DNA of 64,000 bases, taken from contig NZ_CP086111.1 in assembly GCF_016806835.2 (NCBI RefSeq), positions 3,220,001-3,284,000 on the forward strand. The letters run 5' to 3'. Below, in pieces: positions 37,486 to 53,867 of the stretch (position 1 is its first letter; each line of letters begins with the position of its first letter). The notes below the pieces were generated by a model, which was not told the DNA's origin, ran no database searches, and saw nothing but the letters and a program-made list of their open reading frames with translations. Origin of the DNA: Skermanella rosea (lineage in GTDB: Bacteria; Pseudomonadota; Alphaproteobacteria; Azospirillales; Azospirillaceae). A program made the translations under genes and the position numbers.

Positions 37486-37610
37486 TGGATGTCCCTTCCC
37501 TCCCCGGGTGGCGGGGCGGGCGCTGGGTTGATCAGGTTTCGGCCCGGAATATGAGGCAACGGGACGGGTGCGATAATCCGGGCATTACGCTCAGGACTTG
37601 TGAATTCGTT

Positions 37611-38531
37611 TCATGGATCGCGCTTCATGAAGGCCTGGAGCCTGGGCACCATGAAGTCCAGGAAGGCGCGGACCCGCCGGGGCACCCGCTGGCCGCCGAG
37701 ATAGAGCGCGTGGACGTCCTCGGCATCGCCCGGCAGGCCGCTGCCCTGGCTGCCGGCCAGCACTTCGACCAGCCGGCCGGCGGCTATGTCGGGATCGACA
37801 TGGAAGTCGGCGAGCCGGGCGAGGCCGACGCCGCGGACCGCCATCTCGCGTACCGTCTCGCCGTTGTTGGCGATCAGGCTGCCATGGACGACGCGGTCCA
37901 CGACCCGGCCGCCCTCCCGCATGGGCCAGACCGGCGCCGCACGGCGGAAGTTGAAGCTTAGGCAGTTATGGTGCGCCAGGTCCTCGAAGGTCTCCGGCGT
38001 GCCGTGGCGGTCCAGGTAGCTTGGCGATCCCACGATCTTGCGCCGGGCAGAGCCGATCTTGCGGGCGACGAGGGTCGAGCTGGCGAGTTCGCCGACCCGG
38101 AACGCGATGTCGGTGCGGTCGAGATAGAGGTCCACGATCTCGTCGGACAGCGAGAGATCGACGGTGACGTTGGGGTGCGCCGCCCAGAAGTCGGGGAGCA
38201 GCGGCACGATGCCGTGGGTCCCGAACGCGACCGAGGCGTTGACCCGCAGGGTGCCGCGCGCGCTCCCGGCGCCTTGGGCCAGTTCGCGCTCGACGTCGTC
38301 CAGCTCGGCCAGCAGCGCGCCGCTCCGCTCGTAGTAGAGCCGGCCCTCGTCGGTCAGGGACAGGCGGCGGGTCGATCGCTCCATCAGGCGGACGCCCAGC
38401 CGCTCCTCGATGCGGACGATCAGCTTGCTGACGGTGGACGGCGTCATCATGAGCTGGCGCGCCGCCTCGGAGAAGCTGCCCGCCTCGACCACGCGCACGA
38501 ACACCTGCATCTCTCCCGCCCGGTTGTCCAA
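37611..38531 (-). CDS. LysR-family transcriptional regulator (306 aa)
   Basis: The N-terminal helix-turn-helix MQVFVRVVEAGSFSEAARQLMMTPSTVSKLIVRIEERLGVRLMERSTRRLSLT is classical LysR and the rest is the substrate-binding-like effector domain. The gene starts with TTG at 38531, supported by AAGGAG 6 bases upstream; an ATG at 38510 (MQVF) is the alternative. It lies between a second LysR gene and the MFS gene, all on the minus strand. No effector can be inferred. Confidence 0.92.
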   Translation of the reverse strand: MDNRAGEMQVFVRVVEAGSFSEAARQLMMTPSTVSKLIVRIEERLGVRLMERSTRRLSLTDEGRLYYERSGALLAELDDVERELAQGAGSARGTLRVNASVAFGTHGIVPLLPDFWAAHPNVTVDLSLSDEIVDLYLDRTDIAFRVGELASSTLVARKIGSARRKIVGSPSYLDRHGTPETFEDLAHHNCLSFNFRRAAPVWPMREGGRVVDRVVHGSLIANNGETVREMAVRGVGLARLADFHVDPDIAAGRLVEVLAGSQGSGLPGDAEDVHALYLGGQRVPRRVRAFLDFMVPRLQAFMKRDP

Positions 38532-38546
38532 GGCCGGCTCCTTCCG

Positions 38547-39458
38547 TCAGTTCGGGTCCATTCCCCTACGCCGCCATTCCCGGACGAAGCCCAGGAAGGC
38601 TTCGAGCGCGGAGGGAGGCCGGCGGCGGCTGGGATAGTAGAGAAAAGGCCCGGGGAAGTCGGGACACCAGTCGTCCAGCACCCGGACCAGCCGCCCCTGT
38701 CCCACCGCCTCCTCCACATAGCCCTCGAAGGTCAGCATGAAGCCGAGCCCGTCCAGCGCCGCCTGGAGCTGGATCCCCACATGGGAGGAGGTGAAGCGGC
38801 AGTCCGGCACGATCCTGACGGCGCGCCCGTCCTTCTCGAACTCCCAGGGCAGCATCATGCCGCTGGGAAATCGGGTCGAGATCGCAGGCGCGCCGAGCAG
38901 ATCCTCGGGCTTCTCCGGAACGCCGTGGGCGGCGAGCAGTTCGGGCGCAGCGACGACGGCGTAGCGCTGCGGCGGCCCGAGCGATACCGCGACCATGTCG
39001 AGCGCCAGATTCTCCTCGAACCGGACGCCGGCGTCGAAGCCCTCGGCCACGATGTCGATCAGCGCGGTGTCGGTGACGATCTCCAGGTCGATGCCGGGAT
39101 GGCGCTTCAGGAACGGCGCCACCATGGGGGCGAGGACAAGCTGGGCGGCGGGGGCGGACGCGTTGATCCGCAGCCGGCCCGTGGGGCGCCCCTGCCGGCC
39201 ACGCGCCTCGGCCACGGCGTCGGCGATCTCCGTCAGGGCCGGACCGATCCGGCGCAGCAGGTTCTCGCCCGCCTCGGTGGGAGCGACGCTGCGGGTCGTG
39301 CGGTTGAGAAGACGGACGCCGAGCCGTTCCTCCAGGTCGCGCAGGCGCTGGCTGAGGCTGGAAACGGAGATCCGCTGCTCCAGGGCGGCGCGGCGGAAGT
39401 TCCGGTGGCGCGCCACGGCGGCCAGGGCGTGGAGATCGCGGAGATCCGACTCGTCCAT
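38547..39458 (-). CDS. LysR-family transcriptional regulator (303 aa)
   Basis: The helix-turn-helix is at residues 5-60 (LHALAAVARHRNFRRAALEQRISVSSLSQRLRDLEERLGVRLLNRTTRSVAPT), and the LysR effector-binding domain follows with INASAPAAQLVLAPMVAPFLKRHPGIDLEIV. It is divergent from the aldo/keto reductase gene with 121 bases between the starts, the standard layout of a LysR regulator and its target. An ATCC-N8-GGAT palindrome in that gap may be the binding site. Confidence 0.93.
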   Translation of the reverse strand: MDESDLRDLHALAAVARHRNFRRAALEQRISVSSLSQRLRDLEERLGVRLLNRTTRSVAPTEAGENLLRRIGPALTEIADAVAEARGRQGRPTGRLRINASAPAAQLVLAPMVAPFLKRHPGIDLEIVTDTALIDIVAEGFDAGVRFEENLALDMVAVSLGPPQRYAVVAAPELLAAHGVPEKPEDLLGAPAISTRFPSGMMLPWEFEKDGRAVRIVPDCRFTSSHVGIQLQAALDGLGFMLTFEGYVEEAVGQGRLVRVLDDWCPDFPGPFLYYPSRRRPPSALEAFLGFVREWRRRGMDPN

Positions 39459-39490
39459 TGTTCATCCCATCGAACAAGCCATGCGGGATT

Positions 39491-39506
39491 ATCCAGCTTA
39501 TCGGAT
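39491..39506. promoter_or_regulatory. Candidate LysR-type binding site
   Basis: ATCC-AGCTTATC-GGAT is a partial palindrome in the gap between the divergent LysR and aldo/keto reductase genes, 33 bases upstream of the LysR start and 74 upstream of the reductase. It resembles T-N11-A LysR boxes loosely. Confidence 0.35.
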
Positions 39507-39579
39507 GGATGGTATCGAGTCACCCTACGGGCCACGGTGATGCACGGCGAACGCCGCCGAATCGTAAAAGGAGACAGTC

Positions 39580-40575
39580 ATGGAACACCGCACCCTGGGG
39601 ACCACCGGTCCCGACACCGCGATGATCGGACTCGGCTGCATGGGCATGTCCGATTTCTACGGTCCGGCCGACCGGGCGGAGAGCATCGCGACGATCCACG
39701 CGGCGCTGGACGCCGGGATCACGCTGCTGGACACCGGCGACTTCTACGGCATGGGGCACAACGAACTGCTGATCGCCGAGGCGCTGAAGGGGCGTGACCG
39801 CGACAGGGTCCTGATCAGCGTCAAGTTCGGCGCGCTGCGCGGGCCGCAGGGGGAGTGGTTCGGCTACGACTCGCGGCCGATCGCGGTGAAGAACTTCGTG
39901 ACCTACTCGCTGCGCCGGCTGGGGACCGACCATATCGACATCTACCGCCCGGCCCGCCTCGACCCGGACGTTCCGATCGAGGACACGGTCGGGGCCATCG
40001 CCGACCTGGTGAAGGCCGGATATGTCCGCCATGTCGGGCTGTCGGAGGTGGGGCCCGACACGATCCGGCGCGCCGCCGCGGTCCACCCGATCAGCGATCT
40101 CCAGATCGAGTATTCGCTGATCTCCCGCGGGATCGAGGAGAAGATCCTGCCGGCCTGCCGGGAACTGGGCATCGGGATCACCGCCTACGGCGTGCTGTCG
40201 CGCGGCCTGATCAGCGGCCACTGGTCGAAGGACCGCGCCGTCGGCAGGGATTTCCGGGCCATCAGCCCTCGCTTCCAAAGTGAAAACCTTGAAGCCAACC
40301 TTGAACTGGTGGAGCGGCTGCGCGGGATCTCGGAACGGATCGGCGCCTCGGTGGCGCAGGTCGCGATCGCCTGGGTCGCGGCCCAGGGCAAGGATATCGT
40401 CCCGCTGGTCGGCGCCCGGCGGCGCGACAGGCTGGATGAGGCGCTGGGTGCCACGGGGCTGACGCTGTCGGCGGAGGACCTGAAGTCCCTGGCGGAAGCC
40501 CTGCCGCCCGGCGCCGCGGCGGGCGACCGCTATCCGAGCGAGCAGCTCGCCCACATGGACAGCGAGAAGGCCTGA
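39580..40575 (+). CDS. Aldo/keto reductase with altered catalytic tetrad (331 aa)
   Basis: This is an NADPH-dependent aldo/keto reductase barrel. Asp51 and Tyr56 in LLDTGDFYGMG and Lys82 in ISVKFG fill three tetrad positions. The fourth, normally His in YQxHR, is Ala125 (DIYRPARLD), a replacement also known in a sub-group of database proteins. Cofactor-region motifs GITAYGVLSRGLIS and the C-terminal RRRDRLDEALGA are normal. It is divergent from a LysR gene that probably controls it. AAGGAG lies 8 bases before the ATG. Substrate unknown. Confidence 0.9.
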   Translation: MEHRTLGTTGPDTAMIGLGCMGMSDFYGPADRAESIATIHAALDAGITLLDTGDFYGMGHNELLIAEALKGRDRDRVLISVKFGALRGPQGEWFGYDSRPIAVKNFVTYSLRRLGTDHIDIYRPARLDPDVPIEDTVGAIADLVKAGYVRHVGLSEVGPDTIRRAAAVHPISDLQIEYSLISRGIEEKILPACRELGIGITAYGVLSRGLISGHWSKDRAVGRDFRAISPRFQSENLEANLELVERLRGISERIGASVAQVAIAWVAAQGKDIVPLVGARRRDRLDEALGATGLTLSAEDLKSLAEALPPGAAAGDRYPSEQLAHMDSEKA

Positions 40576-40656
40576 TCGCTTGCGACGCCCACATCCTTTC
40601 CCCCGGCCCCTCTTCCCGAGAGAAGGGCTGCGGCAGGAGGGGCAAGCCGGGCTCGA

Positions 40657-40908
40657 TCAAGCAGGATCGAATCGGTTGTCGTCGCGGGGCTGGTTTCCGA
40701 CACCGGAGCGAGCCAGGATCTCCTTGGCCCCGCCGCGTTCGGCACGGGAACCGCGGGCAGCGAAGTAACGCGCTGCCTCGGCTTGAGCCCCGACCCGCAA
40801 CGCCAGCGCCGTCGCGATATACTGGTTGAGGCTGACGCCGGCGACTTCCGCCTGGGCCTCGGCCTCCTTCTTCAGGTCTTCGGGAATGCACAGTGTGAAG
40901 CTGCTCAT
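40657..40908 (-). CDS. Orphan HicB-type ribbon-helix-helix protein (83 aa)
   Basis: MSSFTLCIPEDLKKEAEAQAEVAGVSLNQYIATALA is a ribbon-helix-helix DNA-binding segment as found at the C-terminus of HicB antitoxins and in stand-alone Arc/CopG regulators. The tail (about 45 residues) is Arg/Ala/Gly-rich. No HicA-like toxin gene lies next to it on either side, so it is either an orphan antitoxin or a small repressor. AGGGGA lies 8 bases before the ATG. It sits between the aldo/keto reductase and ppsR. Confidence 0.75.
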   Translation of the reverse strand: MSSFTLCIPEDLKKEAEAQAEVAGVSLNQYIATALALRVGAQAEAARYFAARGSRAERGGAKEILARSGVGNQPRDDNRFDPA

Positions 40909-41007
40909 GGACCGATCCCCTGAGTACGTTCACCGGACGCTCGTCGGCGATCCCGACTCGGCCACACCCGCAGCCAAGTGGGCAATATCGAAGTTGGGTT
41001 CCGGCGA

Positions 41008-42519
41008 TCACTCCCCGCCTTCCAGGTCTCCCAGCCCGTACCGGCGCAGCTTGACGTAAAGACTCTGGCGGCTGAGGCCGAGGATCTCGGCGGCCGACGC
41101 GCGGTTGTCGCCGGTCAGCTCCAGGGCGGCCTCGATGCACAGCCGCTCGATCACGTCGGTCGTCTCGCGCACAAGGTCCTTGAGCGGCACCCGGCCGACC
41201 AGCTCGGTCAGTTGCTCGACGGCGCGGGGCAGTTCCTTCTTCCGGGTCTCGGTCGCCAGCCGCCGGCCGACGTCGCGGATGGCGAAGCCGAAGCAGGGCT
41301 GGCCGGAGCCGGGCACCGTGCCGGCCGAGACCTCGATCTCGGTTCCGGCGCCGTACTCGCCGTGGAAGGTGGTGGCGTACAGGCGGACGGAGCCGTGCTG
41401 GCGCAGGTTCGCCATCAGCACGCCGAGATCGACGCCGGGCCGCCCGAGCCAGCGCTCCAGCGACTGCCCGCGCGCCTGCTCCTCCGCGGCCAACTGGGCG
41501 AGGTCGAGGAAGGCGGCGTTGGCGTCGATGATCCGGCCTTCGGCGTCGGTCACGACGAAGCCGTCGGGCATGCTTTCGACGACCTGAAGATGGTGCGGCT
41601 GGATCTCCGTCGCGGCGGCCCGGTCGGCCGTCAAGGGGATCAGCCGCACGAGGAAAAGCGACGCGGCATCCTGGCGGAACAGCGAGCAGGTCACCTGGAG
41701 CTCCCTGCCGAAGCCGGTCCTGGCCTGTCCCTCGTCCGCCCGGCCGGTCGCGCGCACGCCGGCCAGCAGAAGCTGGAGCGCCGGCGCGTCGGCGGGATCG
41801 AGGGCTTCGGTCAGCGTGCGGCCGGCCACCCCGCCGACCGCGTGGCCCAGCAAGGCGTCGGCGGCGGGGTTCGCCTCGACGATCTTGTAGGTATTGGCGT
41901 CGACGATGACGATCGCCTCGTGCGTCATCTGGAACAGCAGGCGATAGCGCATCTCGACGTGGCGCAGGCGGGCATAGTCCCGCTCCATGGATTGCTGCGC
42001 CTCGACCAGGCGCTGCTGGAGGGCGGCCGACGGGCGGAGATCGCGGCCGATCGCCACCATCCTGCCCTCGGCGCCGATCTGGACGACGGAATACTGGATC
42101 GGGATGTCGGCGCTGCGCGGCAGCGGATGGTTGACGTGGCGCCAGCGCGGCGTGACGCCGGCTTGCGCGTCGCGCAGCATGGCCTCGACCTTGATCCGGC
42201 TTTCGACGGTCACCGTGTCGAGCCAGGAACGGCCGATCCACTGGTCCGCCCAGTCGCGCGGCAGGTCGTCGTTGCCGTAGGTCAGGTCATGGATCACACC
42301 CTTGGAGTCGAGGACCAGCGCGATGTCCCCGGCAGACGCCACGAGGGCCGCCACGGCCTCGGCGTCCAGCTTCTCGAACGACTCCTTTGGAGCTTTGAAG
42401 TGCTTCACGGGAGGCGAGACCTTCGGGCCCGAAGGATTGAAGTCAGCGCCTGCGGGCTTGAGGCCGGCTTGGGTGTCAAGCGGCCCGGCGAGTTCGGCTG
42501 ACGCCTTGGATCTCACCAT
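41008..42519 (-). CDS. ppsR: Photosynthesis repressor PpsR/CrtJ (503 aa)
   Basis: PpsR represses bacteriochlorophyll, carotenoid and light-harvesting genes under aerobic conditions. PAS-type domains lie at about residues 52-165, 190-295 and 305-415 and are followed by a FIS-type helix-turn-helix (residues 464-496, NRASAAEILGLSRQSLYVKLRRYGL). Cysteines are at 278, 409 and 461. The one just before the helix-turn-helix matches the place of the redox-active Cys of Rhodobacter PpsR. It has an N-terminal leader of about 40 residues. The gene is next to ppaA/aerR, as in many purple bacteria. A PpsR-like palindrome lies 22 bases upstream of its start, so autorepression is likely. Confidence 0.95.
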   Translation of the reverse strand: MVRSKASAELAGPLDTQAGLKPAGADFNPSGPKVSPPVKHFKAPKESFEKLDAEAVAALVASAGDIALVLDSKGVIHDLTYGNDDLPRDWADQWIGRSWLDTVTVESRIKVEAMLRDAQAGVTPRWRHVNHPLPRSADIPIQYSVVQIGAEGRMVAIGRDLRPSAALQQRLVEAQQSMERDYARLRHVEMRYRLLFQMTHEAIVIVDANTYKIVEANPAADALLGHAVGGVAGRTLTEALDPADAPALQLLLAGVRATGRADEGQARTGFGRELQVTCSLFRQDAASLFLVRLIPLTADRAAATEIQPHHLQVVESMPDGFVVTDAEGRIIDANAAFLDLAQLAAEEQARGQSLERWLGRPGVDLGVLMANLRQHGSVRLYATTFHGEYGAGTEIEVSAGTVPGSGQPCFGFAIRDVGRRLATETRKKELPRAVEQLTELVGRVPLKDLVRETTDVIERLCIEAALELTGDNRASAAEILGLSRQSLYVKLRRYGLGDLEGGE

Positions 42520-42540
42520 TTAGGGCATCCCGACGAAAAT

Positions 42541-42558
42541 TGTCAAGTAAGGTTGACG
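42541..42558. promoter_or_regulatory. PpsR-type palindrome upstream of ppsR
   Basis: TGTCAA-GTAAGG-TTGACG matches the TGT-N12-ACA PpsR/CrtJ box except for the final base. Another TTGACA hexamer follows at 42569-42574. The site lies 22 bases before the ppsR start and would give autoregulation. Confidence 0.65.
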
Positions 42559-42655
42559 TAAAAAAATATTGACAGTCGAAACCACAATCGCGCCCCGCAC
42601 GTCATACAAAATGACTCAGACCCGTTCCCTTAACGGTCTGACCATAAAAAGAGTT

Positions 42656-43567
42656 TCAGCTTTGTTTTGTGACGAGCGCAAGGAGATTTTCGGCCTGCAG
42701 CGGCGCCTCGCGGGCGTCCAGGGCGGTGACATCGGCACCGACCAGGGTCACCAGTTCGGGATGCGTGACAAAAACAGGCCCCCCGACCATGATGCCGACG
42801 GCGGGGTTGCGTGACGCGCGGCGGATCAGCCGGATGGTGGAGGCGAGGACTTCGACCTGGACCTCGCAGCTCACCGACAGGCCGACGACGGAGAACCACT
42901 GGCTGCGCACGGTCCTGATCAGCTCGTCGCGCGCGACCGGCGCACCGGTGGTGACATCCCACCGCGCCCGCCGGAAGAACTCGGCGACCATCGAAATGCC
43001 GAAGGTGTGCTGGCCGCCCGGCACGCTCATCAGCAGCGCCCGGCGCCCGTCGTCGCGGGTGGAAGCCTCGTTCAGGAAGGCCGGGCTGAAGTCGCGCAGC
43101 ACCTGCTGGAGACGGCAGAGGCCGATGGTCACGTCGCCGAAATGGCAAATGTCGTTGGTCCAGAGATCGCCCAGATGGCGCGCCGCCGGGGCCAGCAGGT
43201 CGAGATAAAGCGATTCCAGCGGAACGCCGCGGGACTGGACCAACTGCACGAAGCTCGACGCGACCCGGAACTGGTCCTTCAGCAGCAGCGACGACAGCTC
43301 CAGCACGTCATCGACGCACGGCGCCGGCTCAAAGCCCGCCGAAAGCGGCGCCGGAACCACCAGCGGTTCCGGAGGCGACCGGTGAGCCAGGATGAGGCGC
43401 GGAACAATTTCCGCCTCGACAGTGTCAATCAAACCGGCCATCAACTGGCCGGGCCGGCCGTGCCCCGCGACGACCCGAGTGTCGATTTCCGTGCTCTCCG
43501 TTACGGGAACACCTTCGACCTCTTCCCAGGCCCTCCCTGAAACGACCCGTTCGAGCGAGTCATTCAT
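42656..43567 (-). CDS. ppaA: PpaA/AerR B12-binding antirepressor of PpsR (303 aa)
   Basis: This light-responsive cobalamin-binding protein modulates PpsR/CrtJ. A helical cap with LGDLWTNDICHFGDVTIGLCRLQQ (residues 132-155) corresponds to the B12-covering segment of the CarH/AerR group. The Rossmann-like B12 domain has PGGQHTFGISMVAEFFRRARW, with His187 at the cobalt-ligand position, and later VGIMVGGPVF. The start at 43567 is chosen because GGGAG lies about 6 bases upstream and it removes an unsupported 20-residue leader. The gene lies upstream of ppsR in the same direction and divergent from bchF. Confidence 0.92.
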   Translation of the reverse strand: MNDSLERVVSGRAWEEVEGVPVTESTEIDTRVVAGHGRPGQLMAGLIDTVEAEIVPRLILAHRSPPEPLVVPAPLSAGFEPAPCVDDVLELSSLLLKDQFRVASSFVQLVQSRGVPLESLYLDLLAPAARHLGDLWTNDICHFGDVTIGLCRLQQVLRDFSPAFLNEASTRDDGRRALLMSVPGGQHTFGISMVAEFFRRARWDVTTGAPVARDELIRTVRSQWFSVVGLSVSCEVQVEVLASTIRLIRRASRNPAVGIMVGGPVFVTHPELVTLVGADVTALDAREAPLQAENLLALVTKQS

Positions 43568-43587
43568 TTTTTGCTCCCTGAGGATCG

Positions 43588-43607
43588 GCATGAGCCTACG
43601 CTCATGC
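43588..43607. promoter_or_regulatory. 8-bp perfect dyad upstream of ppaA
   Basis: GCATGAGC (43588-43595) and GCTCATGC (43600-43607) are exact inverted arms with a 4-base spacer, 20 bases before the ppaA start. It may be an operator or a leader hairpin near the ribosome-binding site. Confidence 0.45.
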
Positions 43608-43702
43608 TTAATACCCCTCAACCACAATTCCAGTAAGGTTATTATCCTCGATATAGATCATGGGTCAGGTGAATACCCTAGGCGGGTGGTGGCCGTTAAT
43701 AG

Positions 43703-43743
43703 TGTCAACTCGAATTGACGTATATCTCTGTTGACGGTGTCAA
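43703..43743. promoter_or_regulatory. PpsR-type palindrome cluster between ppaA and bchF
   Basis: TGTCAA-CTCGAA-TTGACG (43703-43720) has the same form as the site before ppsR. A second pair of half-sites, TTGACG (43731-43736) and TGTCAA (43738-43743), follows at once in the opposite arrangement. The cluster is 100-140 bases before the bchF start and 136 bases from ppaA, where PpsR would control both. TTGACG with 17 bases to TAGCGT could serve as a bchF promoter. Confidence 0.7.
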
Positions 43744-43749
43744 TGATAA

Positions 43750-51718
<7,969 letters not shown>

Positions 51719-51719
<1 letters not shown>

Positions 51720-52411
51720 TGCACAGCGTCTCCTACATCGAACGCCGCGACCGGCTGGAAACCTATTTCGACCGCACCGCCGTGGAGGCCTGGTCCCGCC
51801 TGACCTCCGACGCGCCGGTCGGCCGCATCCGGGCGACCGTGCGGAAGGGCCGCGACGGTATGCGGAACACGCTGCTGGGCTGGCTGCCGGAGGATTTGAC
51901 GGGGTGCCGGCTGCTGGATGCCGGCTGCGGCACCGGCATGCTGGCGCTGGAGGCGGCCCGGCGGGGCGCCGAGGTGGTCGCGATCGACCTGTCGCCGACG
52001 CTGGTCGGGCTGGCGCGGGAGCGGATGCCGGCGGGGCTTGATGTGGATTTCCGGGTCGGCGACATGCTGGACCCCGGCCTGGGCCGGTTCGACCATGTAG
52101 TGGCGATGGACTCGCTGATCCACTACCGGGCGCCCGACATGGCGCGGGCGGTGAAGGCGCTGGCCGAGCGGACGCGGGCGTCGGTGCTGTTCACCTTCGC
52201 GCCGCAGACCCCGGCACTGGCGGCGATGCATGCCGTGGGCAAATTGTTTCCCCGGGGAAACAGGGCGCCGGCGATCGAGCCGGTGCGCGAAGCGGGGTTG
52301 CGGCGCCTGCTGGCGTCGGAAGTCGGCCGCTGGCGGCCGTCGCGGACCGAGCGGGTGGCGTGCGGGTTCTACACCTCCCAGGCGCTGGAGCTGGTGCCCC
52401 ATGATCATTAA
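51719..52411 (+). CDS. bchM: Magnesium-protoporphyrin IX methyltransferase BchM (230 aa)
   Basis: BchM methylates the ring C propionate of Mg-protoporphyrin IX with S-adenosylmethionine, making the substrate of AcsF. The N-terminus YIERRDRLETYFDRTAVEAWSRLTSDAPVGRIRATVRKGR and the SAM motif LLDAGCGTGMLALEAARRGA, then VVAIDLSPTLVGLAR, are diagnostic. The start shares bases with the bchL stop. It overlaps lhaA by 11 bases. Confidence 0.95.
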
Positions 52412-53828
52412 GCGCCAACACCGCGTCTGGACATTCCTGACACCGCGCCTCCTGCCGTTCGCGGACGCCGCGACGCCGGAACTGCCGCTGGGGCGGCTGC
52501 TGCGGCTGTCGCTGTTCCAGGTGTCGGTGGGCATGGCGATCGTGCTGCTGAACGGCACGCTGAACCGGGTCATGGTGGTGGAACTGGGCGTCGCGACCTG
52601 GCTGGTCGCGGTCATGGTGGCACTGCCCCTGGTCTTCGCGCCGCTGCGGGCGCTGGTGGGCTTCCGCTCGGACAATCACAGCTCCGTGCTGGGATGGCGG
52701 CGGGTGCCCTATATCTGGTTCGGCACGCTGATCCAGTTCGGCGGCTTCGCGATCATGCCGTTCGCCCTGATCATCCTGTCGGGCGACAGCACCACCCCGA
52801 CCTATGCCGGCCATGCCGGAGCGGCGCTGGCCTTCCTGATGGTCGGCGCGGGGCTGCACACGACCCAGACCGCCGGGCTGGCGCTGGCGACCGACCTTGC
52901 CACTCCCGAGACCCGGCCGCGCGTGGTGGCCCTGCTCTACGTGATGCTGCTGGCCGGGATGGTCGCGAGCGCGCTGGTGTTCGGCTGGCTGCTGGCGGAA
53001 TTCTCCCAGCTCCGCCTGATCCAGGTGATCCAGGGCGCCGCCGTCACGACCATGGTCCTGAACGTGATCGCGCTGTGGAAACAGGAGCCGCGCAATCCGG
53101 CGGCCACGGCGCCGGACCGCCCCCGCCCCGGCTTCGCCGAATCCTGGCGGACCTTTCGGCAGGCGGGCCGCGCCGGGCGGGTGCTGGTGGCGGTCGGACT
53201 GGGGACGGCGGCCTTCAGCATGCAGGACATCCTGCTGGAGCCCTATGGCGGCCAGATCCTGAACCTGAGCGTCGGCGAGACCACCGCGCTGACCGCGCTG
53301 CTGGCGGGCGGCACGCTGGGCGGCTTCGCCCTCGCGGCCCGGCGGCTGAACCGGGGTGCCGATCCCTACCGGCTGGCCGCGCTGGGCGTGCTGGTCGGGC
53401 TCGCCGCCTTCTCCTGCATCATCTTCTCCGCCCCCCTGGAATCGCCGCTGCTGGTCCGGATCGGCGCCGTGCTGATCGGCTTCGGCAGCGGGCTGTTCGT
53501 GGTCGGCACGCTGACCGCCGCCATGGCGCTGGCGCGCGAGGGCGAGAGCGGGCTGGCGCTGGGCGCCTGGGGAGCGGTCCAGGCGACCGCGGCCGGCGTC
53601 GCGATCGCGGCGGGCGGCGGCATCCGCGACCTGGTGTCGAGCCTCGGCACCCAGGGACTGCTGGGTCCCGCCCTGACCGACCCGTCCGTCGGCTACGGCG
53701 CCGTCTATTACCTGGAGATCATCCTGCTGTTCGCCACCCTGGCCGCCATCGGACCGCTGGTCCGCAGCACCGCGCAGGCCAGACCCCAACCACCCGCGGC
53801 ATTCGGCCTCGCCGAATTCCCCGGTTAA
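52401..53828 (+). CDS. lhaA: LhaA/PucC-family light-harvesting assembly protein (475 aa)
   Basis: This twelve-helix membrane protein of the BCH/PucC branch of the MFS helps assemble light-harvesting 1. The N-terminal ELPLGRLLRLSLFQVSVGMAIVLLNGTLNRVMVVELGV and the FRSDNHSSVLGWRRVPYIWFG loop are diagnostic. The position between bchM and puhA identifies it as LhaA rather than PucC. The start at 52401 overlaps bchM by 11 bases. The frame open before it is a bchM shadow. Confidence 0.94.
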   Translation: MIIKRQHRVWTFLTPRLLPFADAATPELPLGRLLRLSLFQVSVGMAIVLLNGTLNRVMVVELGVATWLVAVMVALPLVFAPLRALVGFRSDNHSSVLGWRRVPYIWFGTLIQFGGFAIMPFALIILSGDSTTPTYAGHAGAALAFLMVGAGLHTTQTAGLALATDLATPETRPRVVALLYVMLLAGMVASALVFGWLLAEFSQLRLIQVIQGAAVTTMVLNVIALWKQEPRNPAATAPDRPRPGFAESWRTFRQAGRAGRVLVAVGLGTAAFSMQDILLEPYGGQILNLSVGETTALTALLAGGTLGGFALAARRLNRGADPYRLAALGVLVGLAAFSCIIFSAPLESPLLVRIGAVLIGFGSGLFVVGTLTAAMALAREGESGLALGAWGAVQATAAGVAIAAGGGIRDLVSSLGTQGLLGPALTDPSVGYGAVYYLEIILLFATLAAIGPLVRSTAQARPQPPAAFGLAEFPG

Positions 53829-53867
53829 CCCGTCCCGGTCAACAACTTAAACGTGCGGAGGTCACCG

